NCBI GenBank assembly: GCA_003153555.1
Contig: PLZS01000042.1
Coordinates: forward strand, 1-32,884
Length of the DNA stretch: 32,884 nucleotides
Direction of reading: 5' to 3'
From: Candidatus Melainabacteria bacterium
GTDB taxonomy: Bacteria > Cyanobacteriota > Vampirovibrionia > Obscuribacterales > Obscuribacteraceae
The first letter of the stretch is position 1; each line of letters starts with the position of its first letter. A model generated the notes under the pieces. It did no database searches and was not told the origin of the DNA. It worked only from the letters and a program-made list of their open reading frames with translations. Both the position numbers and the translations under genes were made by a program. This document shows positions 9,455-16,691 of the stretch, piece after piece.

Positions 9455-10534
9455 ATGGTGCCCGACCGGTCAAACGAGTCGTCTAGCAAGCCTGGTCCTG
9501 AACCGCTTCAGTGGGTAAGCGATACTGCTTCGTATTGCTGGAGTATGCCTGGTAAAGTCGTCTCCGAGCACCCGTATTTGACCACAGCCGCTGCCGTTGC
9601 CGGAACTGTGGCAGCCGTCGCAATTTTTAAGGGCAGAGCGGCATCTGTCCTAGAGGCAGCGACAATGGACACCGAACCAGCAATCGGGTTAGCTGCTAAG
9701 GAGACATCGTTCGCCAAAGCCCTAGCACAGACGGAGTCTGCGCTGACTCGAAACATCAGCAGTGGACTCAACCCAGTCTGGATATCTGGTTCCGAAAAGA
9801 TTTCACCTGCCGGCATTCATCTCATAACCACTGACCTTAGCGGCGCTGGTGGCATTATTGGCGATGCTTTTCCGCAGATTCCCAAGCTAGTCGTTTCTGA
9901 CCCGCTTTTTAGGGCAGGAGGACTGGTCACCAACTTCGATGGCAATTTACCTGCTTTATACGAAACAGCTTCCAATAGCGTGGTGCGATTGCAAGTTGTG
10001 AAAGCCGATGGCGCCGTCAGAATGGCTAAGACCGGTTCCGGCTACTTTAACCCGGAAGGAAATATCGTCACCGCTCATCATGTCATCAGTGGTGGCGACG
10101 AAATCCACGTATTTGGAAGTGCGTTTAGCAAACCATTACGTGCCATGGTGCATTTTGATGATCCCAATCAAGATCTAGCGGTGCTGAAATTAGTTGATCC
10201 ACCGGCTGATGTTTTGCGAAACATAAAGACATTTTCTTATCGACCTGCAAGCGATCTTCTGAAACCCGCAGAGCAAGTGGTAGGCTTCGGCTACCCTGAT
10301 GGTGTGCACACTCTAACTGCTATGCCAGGTAACTTTTCCAATTGGAAAAATATTCAACTTGGAACAACTCCCAGCATGACAGGCGACGCAATTCGATCAT
10401 TCATGGAAGCGGGACCAGGCGCCTCGGGTGGTGCAATGGTAGATGCTCAAGGACGACTTTTCGGAACGATAGTGCAAATGCAGCCAAACAATCACGCTGC
10501 ATGGTCAGTGCCGATTTCAGTTCTCAAAGGATAA
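9455..10534 (+). CDS. Membrane-anchored trypsin-like serine protease
   Basis: 359 residues starting at an ATG six bases after AAGGAG. A hydrophobic segment near residues 41-58 (TTAAAVAGTVAAVAIF) probably anchors the protein. The C-terminal half is a chymotrypsin-fold protease of the HtrA/trypsin_2 type: catalytic His209 in TAHHVISG, Asp240 in NQDLAVLKL and Ser324 in GPGASGGAMVD, followed by GTIVQM and WSVPI strands. No PDZ domain follows, so it differs from full DegP/HtrA proteins. The segment between anchor and protease (about 60-170) is unassigned. A role in envelope protein quality control or processing is an inference. It is transcribed away from the GH5 gene. Confidence 0.82.
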   Translation: MVPDRSNESSSKPGPEPLQWVSDTASYCWSMPGKVVSEHPYLTTAAAVAGTVAAVAIFKGRAASVLEAATMDTEPAIGLAAKETSFAKALAQTESALTRNISSGLNPVWISGSEKISPAGIHLITTDLSGAGGIIGDAFPQIPKLVVSDPLFRAGGLVTNFDGNLPALYETASNSVVRLQVVKADGAVRMAKTGSGYFNPEGNIVTAHHVISGGDEIHVFGSAFSKPLRAMVHFDDPNQDLAVLKLVDPPADVLRNIKTFSYRPASDLLKPAEQVVGFGYPDGVHTLTAMPGNFSNWKNIQLGTTPSMTGDAIRSFMEAGPGASGGAMVDAQGRLFGTIVQMQPNNHAAWSVPISVLKG

Positions 10535-10560
10535 CTTCATTCGGGGATATAGTAACAATA

Positions 10561-10595
10561 AAGAGCCGCCCGGGCTCCTGGACCCGGACGACTCT
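10561..10595 (-). terminator. Rho-independent terminator for the LRV-repeat gene
   Basis: Read on the minus strand, a 13-bp stem (10583-10595 with 10562-10574) with two G-U pairs closes over an 8-base loop and is followed by TTATTGTTACT. On the plus strand the two wobble pairs become C-A mismatches and no T-run follows, so the element serves the minus-strand gene at 10751-11176. Confidence 0.75.
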
Positions 10596-10750
10596 AACTT
10601 GTTCGGCAAAGCGTGACAGGCTGATCTACGTTGCACTGATCGAGGCGTTTGCACGCACATTAGGGCAGTAGTTTGGCTGTGATTCGGAGCCGGAATTTTA
10701 TGAAGATTACTATTGAAGATGACTTGAGCAGTTAAGCTGCCCGGCTTATC

Positions 10751-11176
10751 CTAATTTGTAATCGCTTGATGTTTGGCGGTGCATACTTGACACGGTTGTG
10801 TGCGGGTTCGTTCGCGCTTGATGTTATCGATTGTTTGAATAGCGCGTGCAGCGACGAATACATTTGCATCGCAGGTAAGTTCCTGAAGCAGTGACATCGG
10901 TAGAGTTGGGTCTTCGGCAAGAGCATATCTAACGTCACCAGACTCGTCGTGTACAAGCCATTTGAGCAAGGCCATTGAAACGTTCGGATTGCTTGCCACG
11001 CTCGCTCTCACTTCCGGCGCGCTATCCCAGGTAAGGTAAGACAAGAGTGTCAAAGGGCTTCTGGGATTTTCAGCAACTCTGCTGCGAACTTCGGGTTGTT
11101 CGTGCTCCGCGAGGGCTTTCAATTGCACAGTTGCAGTTTGGGGATTGCTTGCTTTTAGGTGATTGGTGTTGAACAT
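10751..11176 (-). CDS. LRV-type leucine-rich-variant repeat protein
   Basis: Start placed at the ATG at 11176, eight bases after GGAGGA; the longer frame to 11233 has no ribosome site. The 141-residue protein has at least three repeats of the pattern VRxxVAxNPxxPxxLLxxL, for example VRSRVAENPRSP, VRASVASNPNVS and VRYALAEDPTLP. This is the leucine-rich-variant (LRV) alpha-solenoid repeat, related to HEAT repeats and generally used for protein binding. The C-terminus has CQVC, a possible metal site. A truncated paralogue with the same upstream region lies at 13025-13216. No signal peptide, so it is probably cytoplasmic. Confidence 0.75.
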   Translation of the reverse strand: MFNTNHLKASNPQTATVQLKALAEHEQPEVRSRVAENPRSPLTLLSYLTWDSAPEVRASVASNPNVSMALLKWLVHDESGDVRYALAEDPTLPMSLLQELTCDANVFVAARAIQTIDNIKRERTRTQPCQVCTAKHQAITN

Positions 11177-11395
11177 TGCGTTTGTCCTCCGACATTTTGC
11201 GTGGCTTCGCGCGCCTCTTTCGAAGCGCACCATCTGTGGTGTTGTAGCTAGCTGGTTATTAACTAAATTGGAGAAAGAGTATGGTCATTGATCTTCTTTG
11301 AGAGCTTGTCGCGATTTACGATTTGTTTTTCGTTTCAGCTCTCGTGTTCAATGTCTCTCTTGCCTCCGATACTTCTAGTTTAGATCTCGTGCCCC

Positions 11396-11449
11396 GAAAC
11401 GTCCAATACAGCCTTGTTATCGGAATCATTAGGTTTCGTAATCGATGAG
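11396..11449 (-). promoter_or_regulatory. Promoter-like repeat, copy A (upstream of LRV gene)
   Basis: This 54-base block recurs at 12670-12723 with only two mismatches and, partly, at 13432 onward. Read on the minus strand it ends in TTGGACGTTTC; with TTGGAC as a -35 and TAAACT 18 bases later (about 11377-11382) it forms a plausible sigma-70-type promoter for the LRV gene, with a leader of roughly 190 bases. The spacing and hexamers are also seen at copy C. Confidence 0.55.
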
Positions 11450-11472
11450 ATTGCGCCTGGATCTCGAGATAA

Positions 11473-11545
11473 AAGCGTGTCAATTTGTCAGATTACCAAT
11501 TGCTACGACAAGCGTGTTCATTTGTCAATTTCCAATTGTGCAACA
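11473..11545. repeat. Imperfect direct repeat, two units of about 37 bases
   Basis: Two head-to-tail units begin with AAGCGTGT at 11473 and 11510 and share ATTTGTCA and CCAATTG at matching offsets. They lie between the LRV promoter region and the end of the secreted-protein gene, with no ORF through them. Paired sites of this type could be regulator operators; nothing else supports that. Confidence 0.5.
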
Positions 11546-11625
11546 ACAGCGGACTGACTGTCTCAGCTAGAAGTTGCATATTGTGAAAACACTCAAAGGA
11601 GGTGAAAAGTAATGTGCTTAAAGAA

Positions 11626-11656
11626 AAGCAGCAGGAACAATAAGCTCCTGCTGCTT
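11626..11656 (-). terminator. Rho-independent terminator for the secreted-protein gene
   Basis: On the minus strand a 13-bp stem (one G-U pair) with a TTATT loop is followed by TTCTTT. A second dyad, TTTTACACC-AAAC-GGTGCAAAA at 11668-11689, lies between the stop codon and this hairpin, so the 3' end has two stacked hairpins. Confidence 0.85.
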
Positions 11657-11689
11657 GCGACAGTTTGTTTTACACCAAACGGTGCAAAA

Positions 11690-12316
11690 TCAACCTGCGC
11701 AGTTTGTGTTGTCGCAAAGTGCCGCTGGTTCAGTCAAGTTGTATCCGACTCCGCCGTAACCTACGAGGAAGAGATGAAATATGTCGGAAGTAAGCTGAGA
11801 TCCGCCGGTGCCTACGAGTTCAAAATCAACTACGTCGATTCTAGAGCCAGGAGGAATTTGGGTGGATCCATTAAGGTTTTGTGTACCGACGAAATAGTTC
11901 CCTTGACCCTTACTCTGAATACCGCCATTAGCAAGGCTCATGACTTTTGTTACGCTAGACGAGGCTCCTGGCGCGGTGTACGTTACTACAACTTCAAGAT
12001 TGCTTACGTTGCCGGTAACGGAGAATTGAATTCCGCCCCACATCATGGTGTTATGAGTGTTCAAACCCTCTACAGTAGCTGAAGCAACGCCATATTGGGT
12101 TGCTTGCAACTGTAGTGCAGAACCAATGTTAGGAATGTTTTGATATGAGGAACTAGCAGCGTCTCCACAGCAATTACAGATGGCGCCATAGGCACCGATC
12201 ACACGTGAAGTGTTAGTTCCTGGACCCGGCCCCGGATTGCTATGTGATGCATTAACGGGTTGGAATGATAAAAGCAGTGATAGCGCGAATAACGCCGACA
12301 TGGTAATAGATTTCAT
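11690..12316 (-). CDS. Secreted protein of unknown function
   Basis: 208 residues, start ATG seven bases after GAGGAA. MKSITMSALFALSLLLSFQPVNA is a clear signal peptide; the mature part is rich in Gly, Ser, Thr and Asn, with beta-strand-like alternation (LEVVVTYTAPG, RIDVVDFELVGTG), and has four cysteines, CNCC near residue 48 and CDNTNC at the end, which could form disulfides. It has its own strong terminator, and a copy of the promoter-like repeat lies about 350 bases upstream. I recognise no family. A plus-strand ORF over the same bases is treated as a shadow. Confidence 0.78.
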   Translation of the reverse strand: MKSITMSALFALSLLLSFQPVNASHSNPGPGPGTNTSRVIGAYGAICNCCGDAASSSYQNIPNIGSALQLQATQYGVASATVEGLNTHNTMMWGGIQFSVTGNVSNLEVVVTYTAPGASSSVTKVMSLANGGIQSKGQGNYFVGTQNLNGSTQIPPGSRIDVVDFELVGTGGSQLTSDIFHLFLVGYGGVGYNLTEPAALCDNTNCAG

Positions 12317-12669
12317 TAACTTTCCTCGATTAAAGTTGACTGGTGCGTATCAGAAGTGTATACGCATGACAACTATAACTAATCTTTACTACTACTCTCT
12401 AAGTCTCAAAAACTTCTGTCGACCCGATTGCTGCATGCTCAGCTGGCAGTCTGCCCAAGATATTCCCAACCACACTCGTACCATCAAGTGAGATGACTGA
12501 GTCTGTCAAAGTGGATTCGGCGATGGCACTTACCCCATGGAAGGGCCCTGATCGATTCGTTTCTTTTGCAGTAGTTGGTGGCTGGGTTTTGTTTTACTAC
12601 TCTTTTGGAGTCCGTCTTTTTCAAATAGTAACTTTGTTCAAACCCGCTACACTGTTAGGAAAGGTGTCC

Positions 12670-12723
12670 GAAACGTCCAATACAGGCTTGTTATGGGAAT
12701 CATTAGGTTTCGTAATCGATGAG
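12670..12723 (-). promoter_or_regulatory. Promoter-like repeat, copy B
   Basis: 52 of 54 bases match copy A at 11396-11449. On the minus strand TTGGAC is followed 17 bases later by TAACAG, a weaker -10 than in copies A and C, and the sequence beyond the block is unlike the other two. It could drive the secreted-protein gene at 11690-12316 with a long leader, or be the remnant of another LRV locus. The rest of 12317-12849 shows no convincing gene. Confidence 0.5.
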
Positions 12724-12849
12724 CTTGCATCGCTCTTTCTCTGCTTCGGACGCCGCTATGTCACAACAGGAACTTTCCGGAAGAGCTCTCCGTCGAGTCA
12801 GTCGAGTTGATTGAATTCCAAACATTTTATTAAAAGGGAGAATCGGACA

Positions 12850-12933
12850 ATGGGTAAAGCAGCTATTTTATGGTTTATGGGCGTGCCAGCAGGCGTTATA
12901 GCCGTGCTTTGGTTGTTCGGGTTTCTTCATTAA
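12850..12933 (+). CDS. 27-residue hydrophobic miniprotein
   Basis: A short ORF beginning MGKAAILWFMG, with AGGGAG about ten bases upstream of its ATG. The peptide is one membrane-spanning helix: a single Lys at position 3, then nearly all hydrophobic residues with Gly and Pro in the middle (GVPAGVIAVLWLFGF) and a final His. A hairpin terminator begins 33 bases after the stop, so ribosome site, ORF and terminator form a complete small gene. Comparable membrane miniproteins act as subunits or regulators of larger membrane complexes, but I do not recognise this one and its partner is unknown. Confidence 0.65.
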   Translation: MGKAAILWFMGVPAGVIAVLWLFGFLH

Positions 12934-12965
12934 AGAAGTCCACGTCCTATGTATAATTTTCGATT

Positions 12966-13009
12966 GCACCGTGAGTGACACCAGTAGGTTCAGGCGGTGC
13001 TTTTCTTTT
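12966..13009 (+). terminator. Rho-independent terminator of the miniprotein gene
   Basis: GCACCG at 12966-12971 pairs with CGGTGC at 12995-13000; inside, TGA/TCA and ACC-AGTA-GGT extend the structure. TTTTCTTTT follows at once. It ends plus-strand transcription before the convergent truncated LRV paralogue. Confidence 0.75.
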
Positions 13010-13024
13010 GGTAGCAAGCTTTTG

Positions 13025-13216
13025 TTACGACACCCGGAGCGCCGGCATCTTTCCGATGGATTGAGTACTGCCGTTCAATCCCAAAAAATCTCGCAAGGCT
13101 GTTGGATTTTCTGCAACTTTACTGCGAATTGATGGATAGACACTGCGGGCCAGTATTTCTAAGTGAAATGGTTCTGCTTGTGGGTTTCCGGCATACACAT
13201 AATCGATGTTAAACAT
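13025..13216 (-). pseudogene. Truncated LRV-repeat paralogue
   Basis: 63 residues starting at an ATG with GAGGAA upstream. The first 45 or so residues match the LRV protein at 10751-11176 (MFN start, SNPQ/GNPQ, IRSKVAENP against VRSRVAENP). After the first repeat the sequence diverges and stops, so the remaining repeats are lost. Upstream DNA to about 13470 also matches that of the intact gene. It may be a decayed duplicate or a translated short form. Confidence 0.6.
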
Positions 13217-13392
13217 TTCGTTTGTTCCTCGACATTCGCATCGCATCGCTCGACTCTTGCGAGGCGCACCATGGGCGGTGTTCGTGTTGTAATGAAGTGG
13301 AAACTAGATTCGAAGGGCATCGTGAAATTGATTGTTCGGAAAATCTTGTGCGATTTGTCAATTCGCTTTCTTTTCCGTTCCCTTGCTCGTCT

Positions 13393-13470
13393 CTTCTGCT
13401 TCCGATAGTTTTAGTCTAGAACCCGAACCCTGAAACGTCCAATACTTGGTTCTTATGAGATTCATTACTA
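13393..13470 (-). promoter_or_regulatory. Promoter-like repeat, copy C (upstream of truncated LRV)
   Basis: Shares GAAACGTCCAATAC (13432-13445) with copies A and B, then scattered matches, and shares with copy A the stretch towards the gene (TCCGATA, TAGT, TAGA). On the minus strand TTGGAC is followed 18 bases later by TAGACT, the same architecture as copy A. Conservation of both hexamers in otherwise drifting sequence supports promoter function. Confidence 0.5.
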
Positions 13471-13661
13471 ATGCCAATGAGTGGCGATCTTTTGGTAAAG
13501 GCTGGCGGGGACGCCCGCCCACAGGATAGAAGCCGCGCTCACGCCGCATAGTGTTCTGGGGTTTGAAACTTTGATGGTAGATGTCGAACTATTTATAAGC
13601 ACGCCTTGCCCCAAGAGTGCCATAATTCGGGTTTGCCCAAGTGATCTTGTTTGGAGTAGTC

Positions 13662-14612
13662 GTGAGATATATAGTAGCTATCTGGTCCTTGATCACCTTT
13701 CTCTTCGCTTTGTCGACTACGCCAGCCGCCGCCGAGATTTCCAAGGTGCGTGGCACCCGAGTCAACATGGAAAGCCCTGACGACTTCAAGCCCGCTGCCA
13801 ACTTTTCAGGATTCGTCAATGACCCTAAGCATGCATCGTTGATGGTGACAGAGTTTCCGATCCCATTTGAAGCCGCCACAGACAGATTTAACGAGGCTGC
13901 ATTGCTATCAAAGGGGATGAAGCTTCTCTCAAAAGAAACTATCCAGACTGGAGCTTATCCAGGTTTGCTGATGGAAGCCAGGCAAACTGCTTACGGAAGC
14001 GAGTTTGGCAAATGGATGAATATCTTTGGGGATAAAAATACGACGGTGCTTGTCACCGCTACTTTCCCTGTCGCGGAAGCGGATAGTTTGTCTAAGCGGT
14101 TGAAAGACGCGGTGCTATCGGCACGCTTCGACGCGCAAGTCAAGGCTCTTGATCCAATGGAAGATTTACCATACACCGTATCCGGTACCACATCGTTGAA
14201 AATTGCTGGACGTCTTCAGAGTACCTTGTTTTTAAATCCATCAGGCAATCTTCCGCCACCGCCTGGTTCGTCGGACGTCTCGACATTTGTGATTGGGCAA
14301 GCTTTATCTGACATGGATGTTGGTGACAAGACCGACTTTGCCCGGCAACGCCTGAAAAAAATTGAAAATCTAAGCGATCTTCAAATCCTTGAAGAAAGGG
14401 ACGTCACTGTTGGCGGGATGCCCGCCCGTGAAATACTGGCAAGCGCAACAGCTAAATCAGGTCAGCCGCTGTTTCTTCTTCAAACGATTGCATACGGTCG
14501 AGGCAGCTATTTTGTACTGCAGGGAATGACCGAAATGTCCACCCGAACGAGGATGGAATACGAATTCCACTCGATCATCAACTCGTTGAAACTCAAATCA
14601 GCGATGATTTAG
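13662..14612 (+). CDS. Secreted protein of unknown function upstream of a LysR regulator
   Basis: The frame opens with a GTG at 13641, but the GTG at 13662 has GGAG five bases upstream and begins directly at the signal peptide (RYIVAIWSLITFLFALSTTPAAA), so it is preferred; 316 residues. The mature part has two similar-looking halves, each with a MESPDDF or SLKIAG-type start and a strand-rich body; the pattern around FSGFVNDPKHASLMVTEFP recalls PsbP/DcrB-like folds, but I cannot assign it. Nine bases separate it from the LysR gene, so the two form an operon. Confidence 0.7.
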   Translation: MRYIVAIWSLITFLFALSTTPAAAEISKVRGTRVNMESPDDFKPAANFSGFVNDPKHASLMVTEFPIPFEAATDRFNEAALLSKGMKLLSKETIQTGAYPGLLMEARQTAYGSEFGKWMNIFGDKNTTVLVTATFPVAEADSLSKRLKDAVLSARFDAQVKALDPMEDLPYTVSGTTSLKIAGRLQSTLFLNPSGNLPPPPGSSDVSTFVIGQALSDMDVGDKTDFARQRLKKIENLSDLQILEERDVTVGGMPAREILASATAKSGQPLFLLQTIAYGRGSYFVLQGMTEMSTRTRMEYEFHSIINSLKLKSAMI

Positions 14613-14621
14613 GAGTCGATC

Positions 14622-15506
14622 ATGGAGCTTCGTCATTTAGCCTATTTTGTTCGCGCCGCAGAACTCTTGCATTTTACGCGCGCTGCTGAATCACTCTACA
14701 TTTCACAGCCAACTCTGTCTGTTCACATTCAGCAGCTCGAAGAGGAATTTGGTTCGCCGCTCTTCGCTCGAATAGGGCGCAACGTGCGCCTAACCGAAGC
14801 TGGTCAAGTGTTGTTGGATCGCTCTCGAAACGTTATTCAGGAATTGGAATTGGCACAGCAAGAGATCACCAGCCTACAAGGCTTGATGCGCGGAACATTG
14901 CGCATTGGCGCATTGCTATCTTTCAGTCTGGAATTGGTGCCGATCTGGCTGGGAGTTTTTACCCGGGCCTATCCCGAAGTTCATGTTATTGTGACCACTG
15001 GTACGCACCAAGATTTAGAGCGCAGCATTTTAGATGGCAATATCGAATTGGCACTTTCCTTTTTGCCGCTAGTGTCTGATGAAATGGTTCATGAAGAGTT
15101 ATTCGCCGAAGATGTCGTGGTGGTTGTTTCGGAAGATCATCCACTTAGTAATCGCGAAAAGGTAACGATCAAGGATCTGGCGGGCCTTGCACTAGTGTTG
15201 TCCAGCCGGCAAACGAATACTCGCAGAATACTGGATGAACTGTTTATCGAGTATAAGGTGCGTCCGAAGATTGTCGCCGAGATTGATGACCTGCATGCTA
15301 TTTTGACCATGGTTAAGATGGGTGGAGTTGCCACCGTTGTAGTTCGCATGGCGGTCTCTGAGGCAAATGGACTCAGAGTAATTCCATTTGCCTCAGCTGC
15401 AGCTCAACTTAAAGCGATCGCCCTGTGGGACAGACGAGCGCAAATGACGCCGGCAGGGAAGGCTTTTCTCGAGGTCATGAAAACTCATTGCGGGGTTGAC
15501 TCTTAA
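14622..15506 (+). CDS. LysR-family transcriptional regulator (CynR-like)
   Basis: 294 residues, the usual LysR length, with AGGAG upstream of the ATG. Residues 1-60 are the winged helix-turn-helix (MELRHLAYFVRAAELLHFTRAAE, then SQPTLSVHIQQLEEE and LFARIGRNVRLTEAG). From about residue 90 the effector-binding domain follows (GTLRIGALLS, TTGTHQDLERSILDGNIELALSF). The overall pattern resembles CynR-type regulators. LysR proteins usually control a divergent or adjacent gene; here the regulator is co-directional with a secreted protein of unknown role, so its target cannot be named. Confidence 0.9.
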   Translation: MELRHLAYFVRAAELLHFTRAAESLYISQPTLSVHIQQLEEEFGSPLFARIGRNVRLTEAGQVLLDRSRNVIQELELAQQEITSLQGLMRGTLRIGALLSFSLELVPIWLGVFTRAYPEVHVIVTTGTHQDLERSILDGNIELALSFLPLVSDEMVHEELFAEDVVVVVSEDHPLSNREKVTIKDLAGLALVLSSRQTNTRRILDELFIEYKVRPKIVAEIDDLHAILTMVKMGGVATVVVRMAVSEANGLRVIPFASAAAQLKAIALWDRRAQMTPAGKAFLEVMKTHCGVDS

Positions 15507-15557
15507 ATTGGTGCGACGGTGGTATTACGATAGAAGCGTTAGCATTAATCGAATGTT

Positions 15558-15983
15558 TTGACACAGGAGAATATCATCGACATCAATCAGCCTATGGTCG
15601 GGATTACACTCTTTCTTTCCACGGTGATGATCATCATCTTGGCCAGATCAACCCAACTATTGTATGGACCCAGAGCAAAGCCCGGAAAGGTCTCAGCAAA
15701 AAGCATAGGCGAGTTGGAAGTTCGCATAAAATTGAACAGTGGTTCGGCTGTTTTGGAAGACATGCTGAGCTTGATTCGTCTCTACAAGAAAGCAAACCGA
15801 TTCGAGGATGCCGAACGTTATTGCAAACAGGCTGTGCAGATCGCCGAATCAGAAAGCGGAGATGCCAGTAAAGACCTAGTGCCTATTCTCAATGAGTACG
15901 CGAGTGTTTTAACCGGCATGAGACGCAAAGTCGAAGCCGACAAGCTAAAAGAGCGCGCCAAAAAGATCAGCAAGGCGAGTTAG
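15558..15983 (+). CDS. Small membrane-anchored TPR protein
   Basis: A membrane helix (GITLFLSTVMIIILARSTQLL) is followed by two TPR-like helical hairpins (LSLIRLYKKANRFEDAERYCKQA and VPILNEYASVLTGMRRKVEAD), giving a protein-binding domain facing the cytoplasm or periplasm. The start is uncertain: the frame opens at a TTG at 15558 without a ribosome site, GGAG at 15566-15569 lies inside the frame, and the first ATG is at 15594. The last four bases overlap the convergent SCP2 gene. A similar kinesin-light-chain-like TPR fragment is at 21457-21807. Confidence 0.7.
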   Translation: MTQENIIDINQPMVGITLFLSTVMIIILARSTQLLYGPRAKPGKVSAKSIGELEVRIKLNSGSAVLEDMLSLIRLYKKANRFEDAERYCKQAVQIAESESGDASKDLVPILNEYASVLTGMRRKVEADKLKERAKKISKAS

Positions 15984-16384
15984 GCGGATTTTTCTATATC
16001 TTCAAGCACAGTTGGATAGATCTGGAAGGCTGGTTTGAGCACCGGCAGAAGCGCGAGCGCCTTATTCACTTGCCCTTTTGATTGGATTTTTCCAGTCAGC
16101 AACGCAACCGCAGGATTCTCTTTGCCAAGCCAGAAAAGGTGCGCAACGTCGGATTTCATAAACATCTCAACGTCAGGCTTGAGATCGTTGTGCCCAATGT
16201 GCACTTTGATTTCTTCGCCGTCACTTCCATCTACCGTCAGCCAACCATCAGGTTCTCGATAATGGAAACGTACTATCAGCCTCGATTGCAGCAATCGATT
16301 CGACATGTCGGTGTCAGCTTTGATTCGCGACCAAAGCTCTTGCATGACGTCATATAGGTGTTGCGTATTAGTGAATACGGACAT
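15980..16384 (-). CDS. SCP2 sterol-carrier-domain protein
   Basis: 134 residues covering a single SCP2 domain: an N-terminal helix, then strands RLIVRFHYREPDGWLTVDG and EIKVHIGHNDLKPDVEMFMKS, the HLFWLGKENP helix and the typical GKIQSKGQVNKALALLPVLKP end. SCP2 domains bind lipids in a hydrophobic pocket; bacterial stand-alone forms are of unknown physiological role. The gene has a GGGGG run upstream of its ATG. It is convergent and overlaps the TPR gene by four bases. Confidence 0.8.
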   Translation of the reverse strand: MSVFTNTQHLYDVMQELWSRIKADTDMSNRLLQSRLIVRFHYREPDGWLTVDGSDGEEIKVHIGHNDLKPDVEMFMKSDVAHLFWLGKENPAVALLTGKIQSKGQVNKALALLPVLKPAFQIYPTVLEDIEKSA

Positions 16385-16691
16385 TAGTAAGCCCCCTCAA
16401 TAACTACATTATCACAACAATGCGATACTGAGTATCCTCGAAAAGGCTGAACTGCATGCGTTCATGGACGTATAGTCGCCTTAGGTTCCATCAGTGCTCA
16501 AGATGACGTCACTTGTCGGATGTTTGTTTCATCAGACATTGTTTTGGAGAGGGAGTTAAATGAGGTGCTACGACTTAACCTTATTGGTCGACGCTTGCGA
16601 TTCCTGAATGTCCCGCTCACGAAGCGATTCAGGCGATTTGGTCACCATCTTAAATCTGTGAGCGGGCTTTGATGCCACCATCAGGATAAGT
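16385..16691. other. Intergenic region with alternative inverted repeats
   Basis: About 300 bases between two minus-strand genes. Two mutually exclusive dyads are seen: CCCGCTCAC (16612-16620) with GTGAGCGGG (16658-16666), and CCTGAAT near 16603 with ATTCAGG near 16627. On the plus strand the first ends in CTTTG, not a clear T-run. A 77-codon frame through here has no ribosome site and is not called. Confidence 0.4.

Noticed and set aside
11612..12082. 156-codon plus-strand ORF with a strong ribosome site
   Set aside because: It lies antisense to a gene with signal peptide, ribosome site and terminator, and its translation has no family features; kept only as a finding about the site.
12493..12810. 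105-codon plus-strand ORF with a hydrophobic segment
   Set aside because: Weak ribosome site, and it runs through promoter-repeat copy B, which is read on the other strand; no recognised features.
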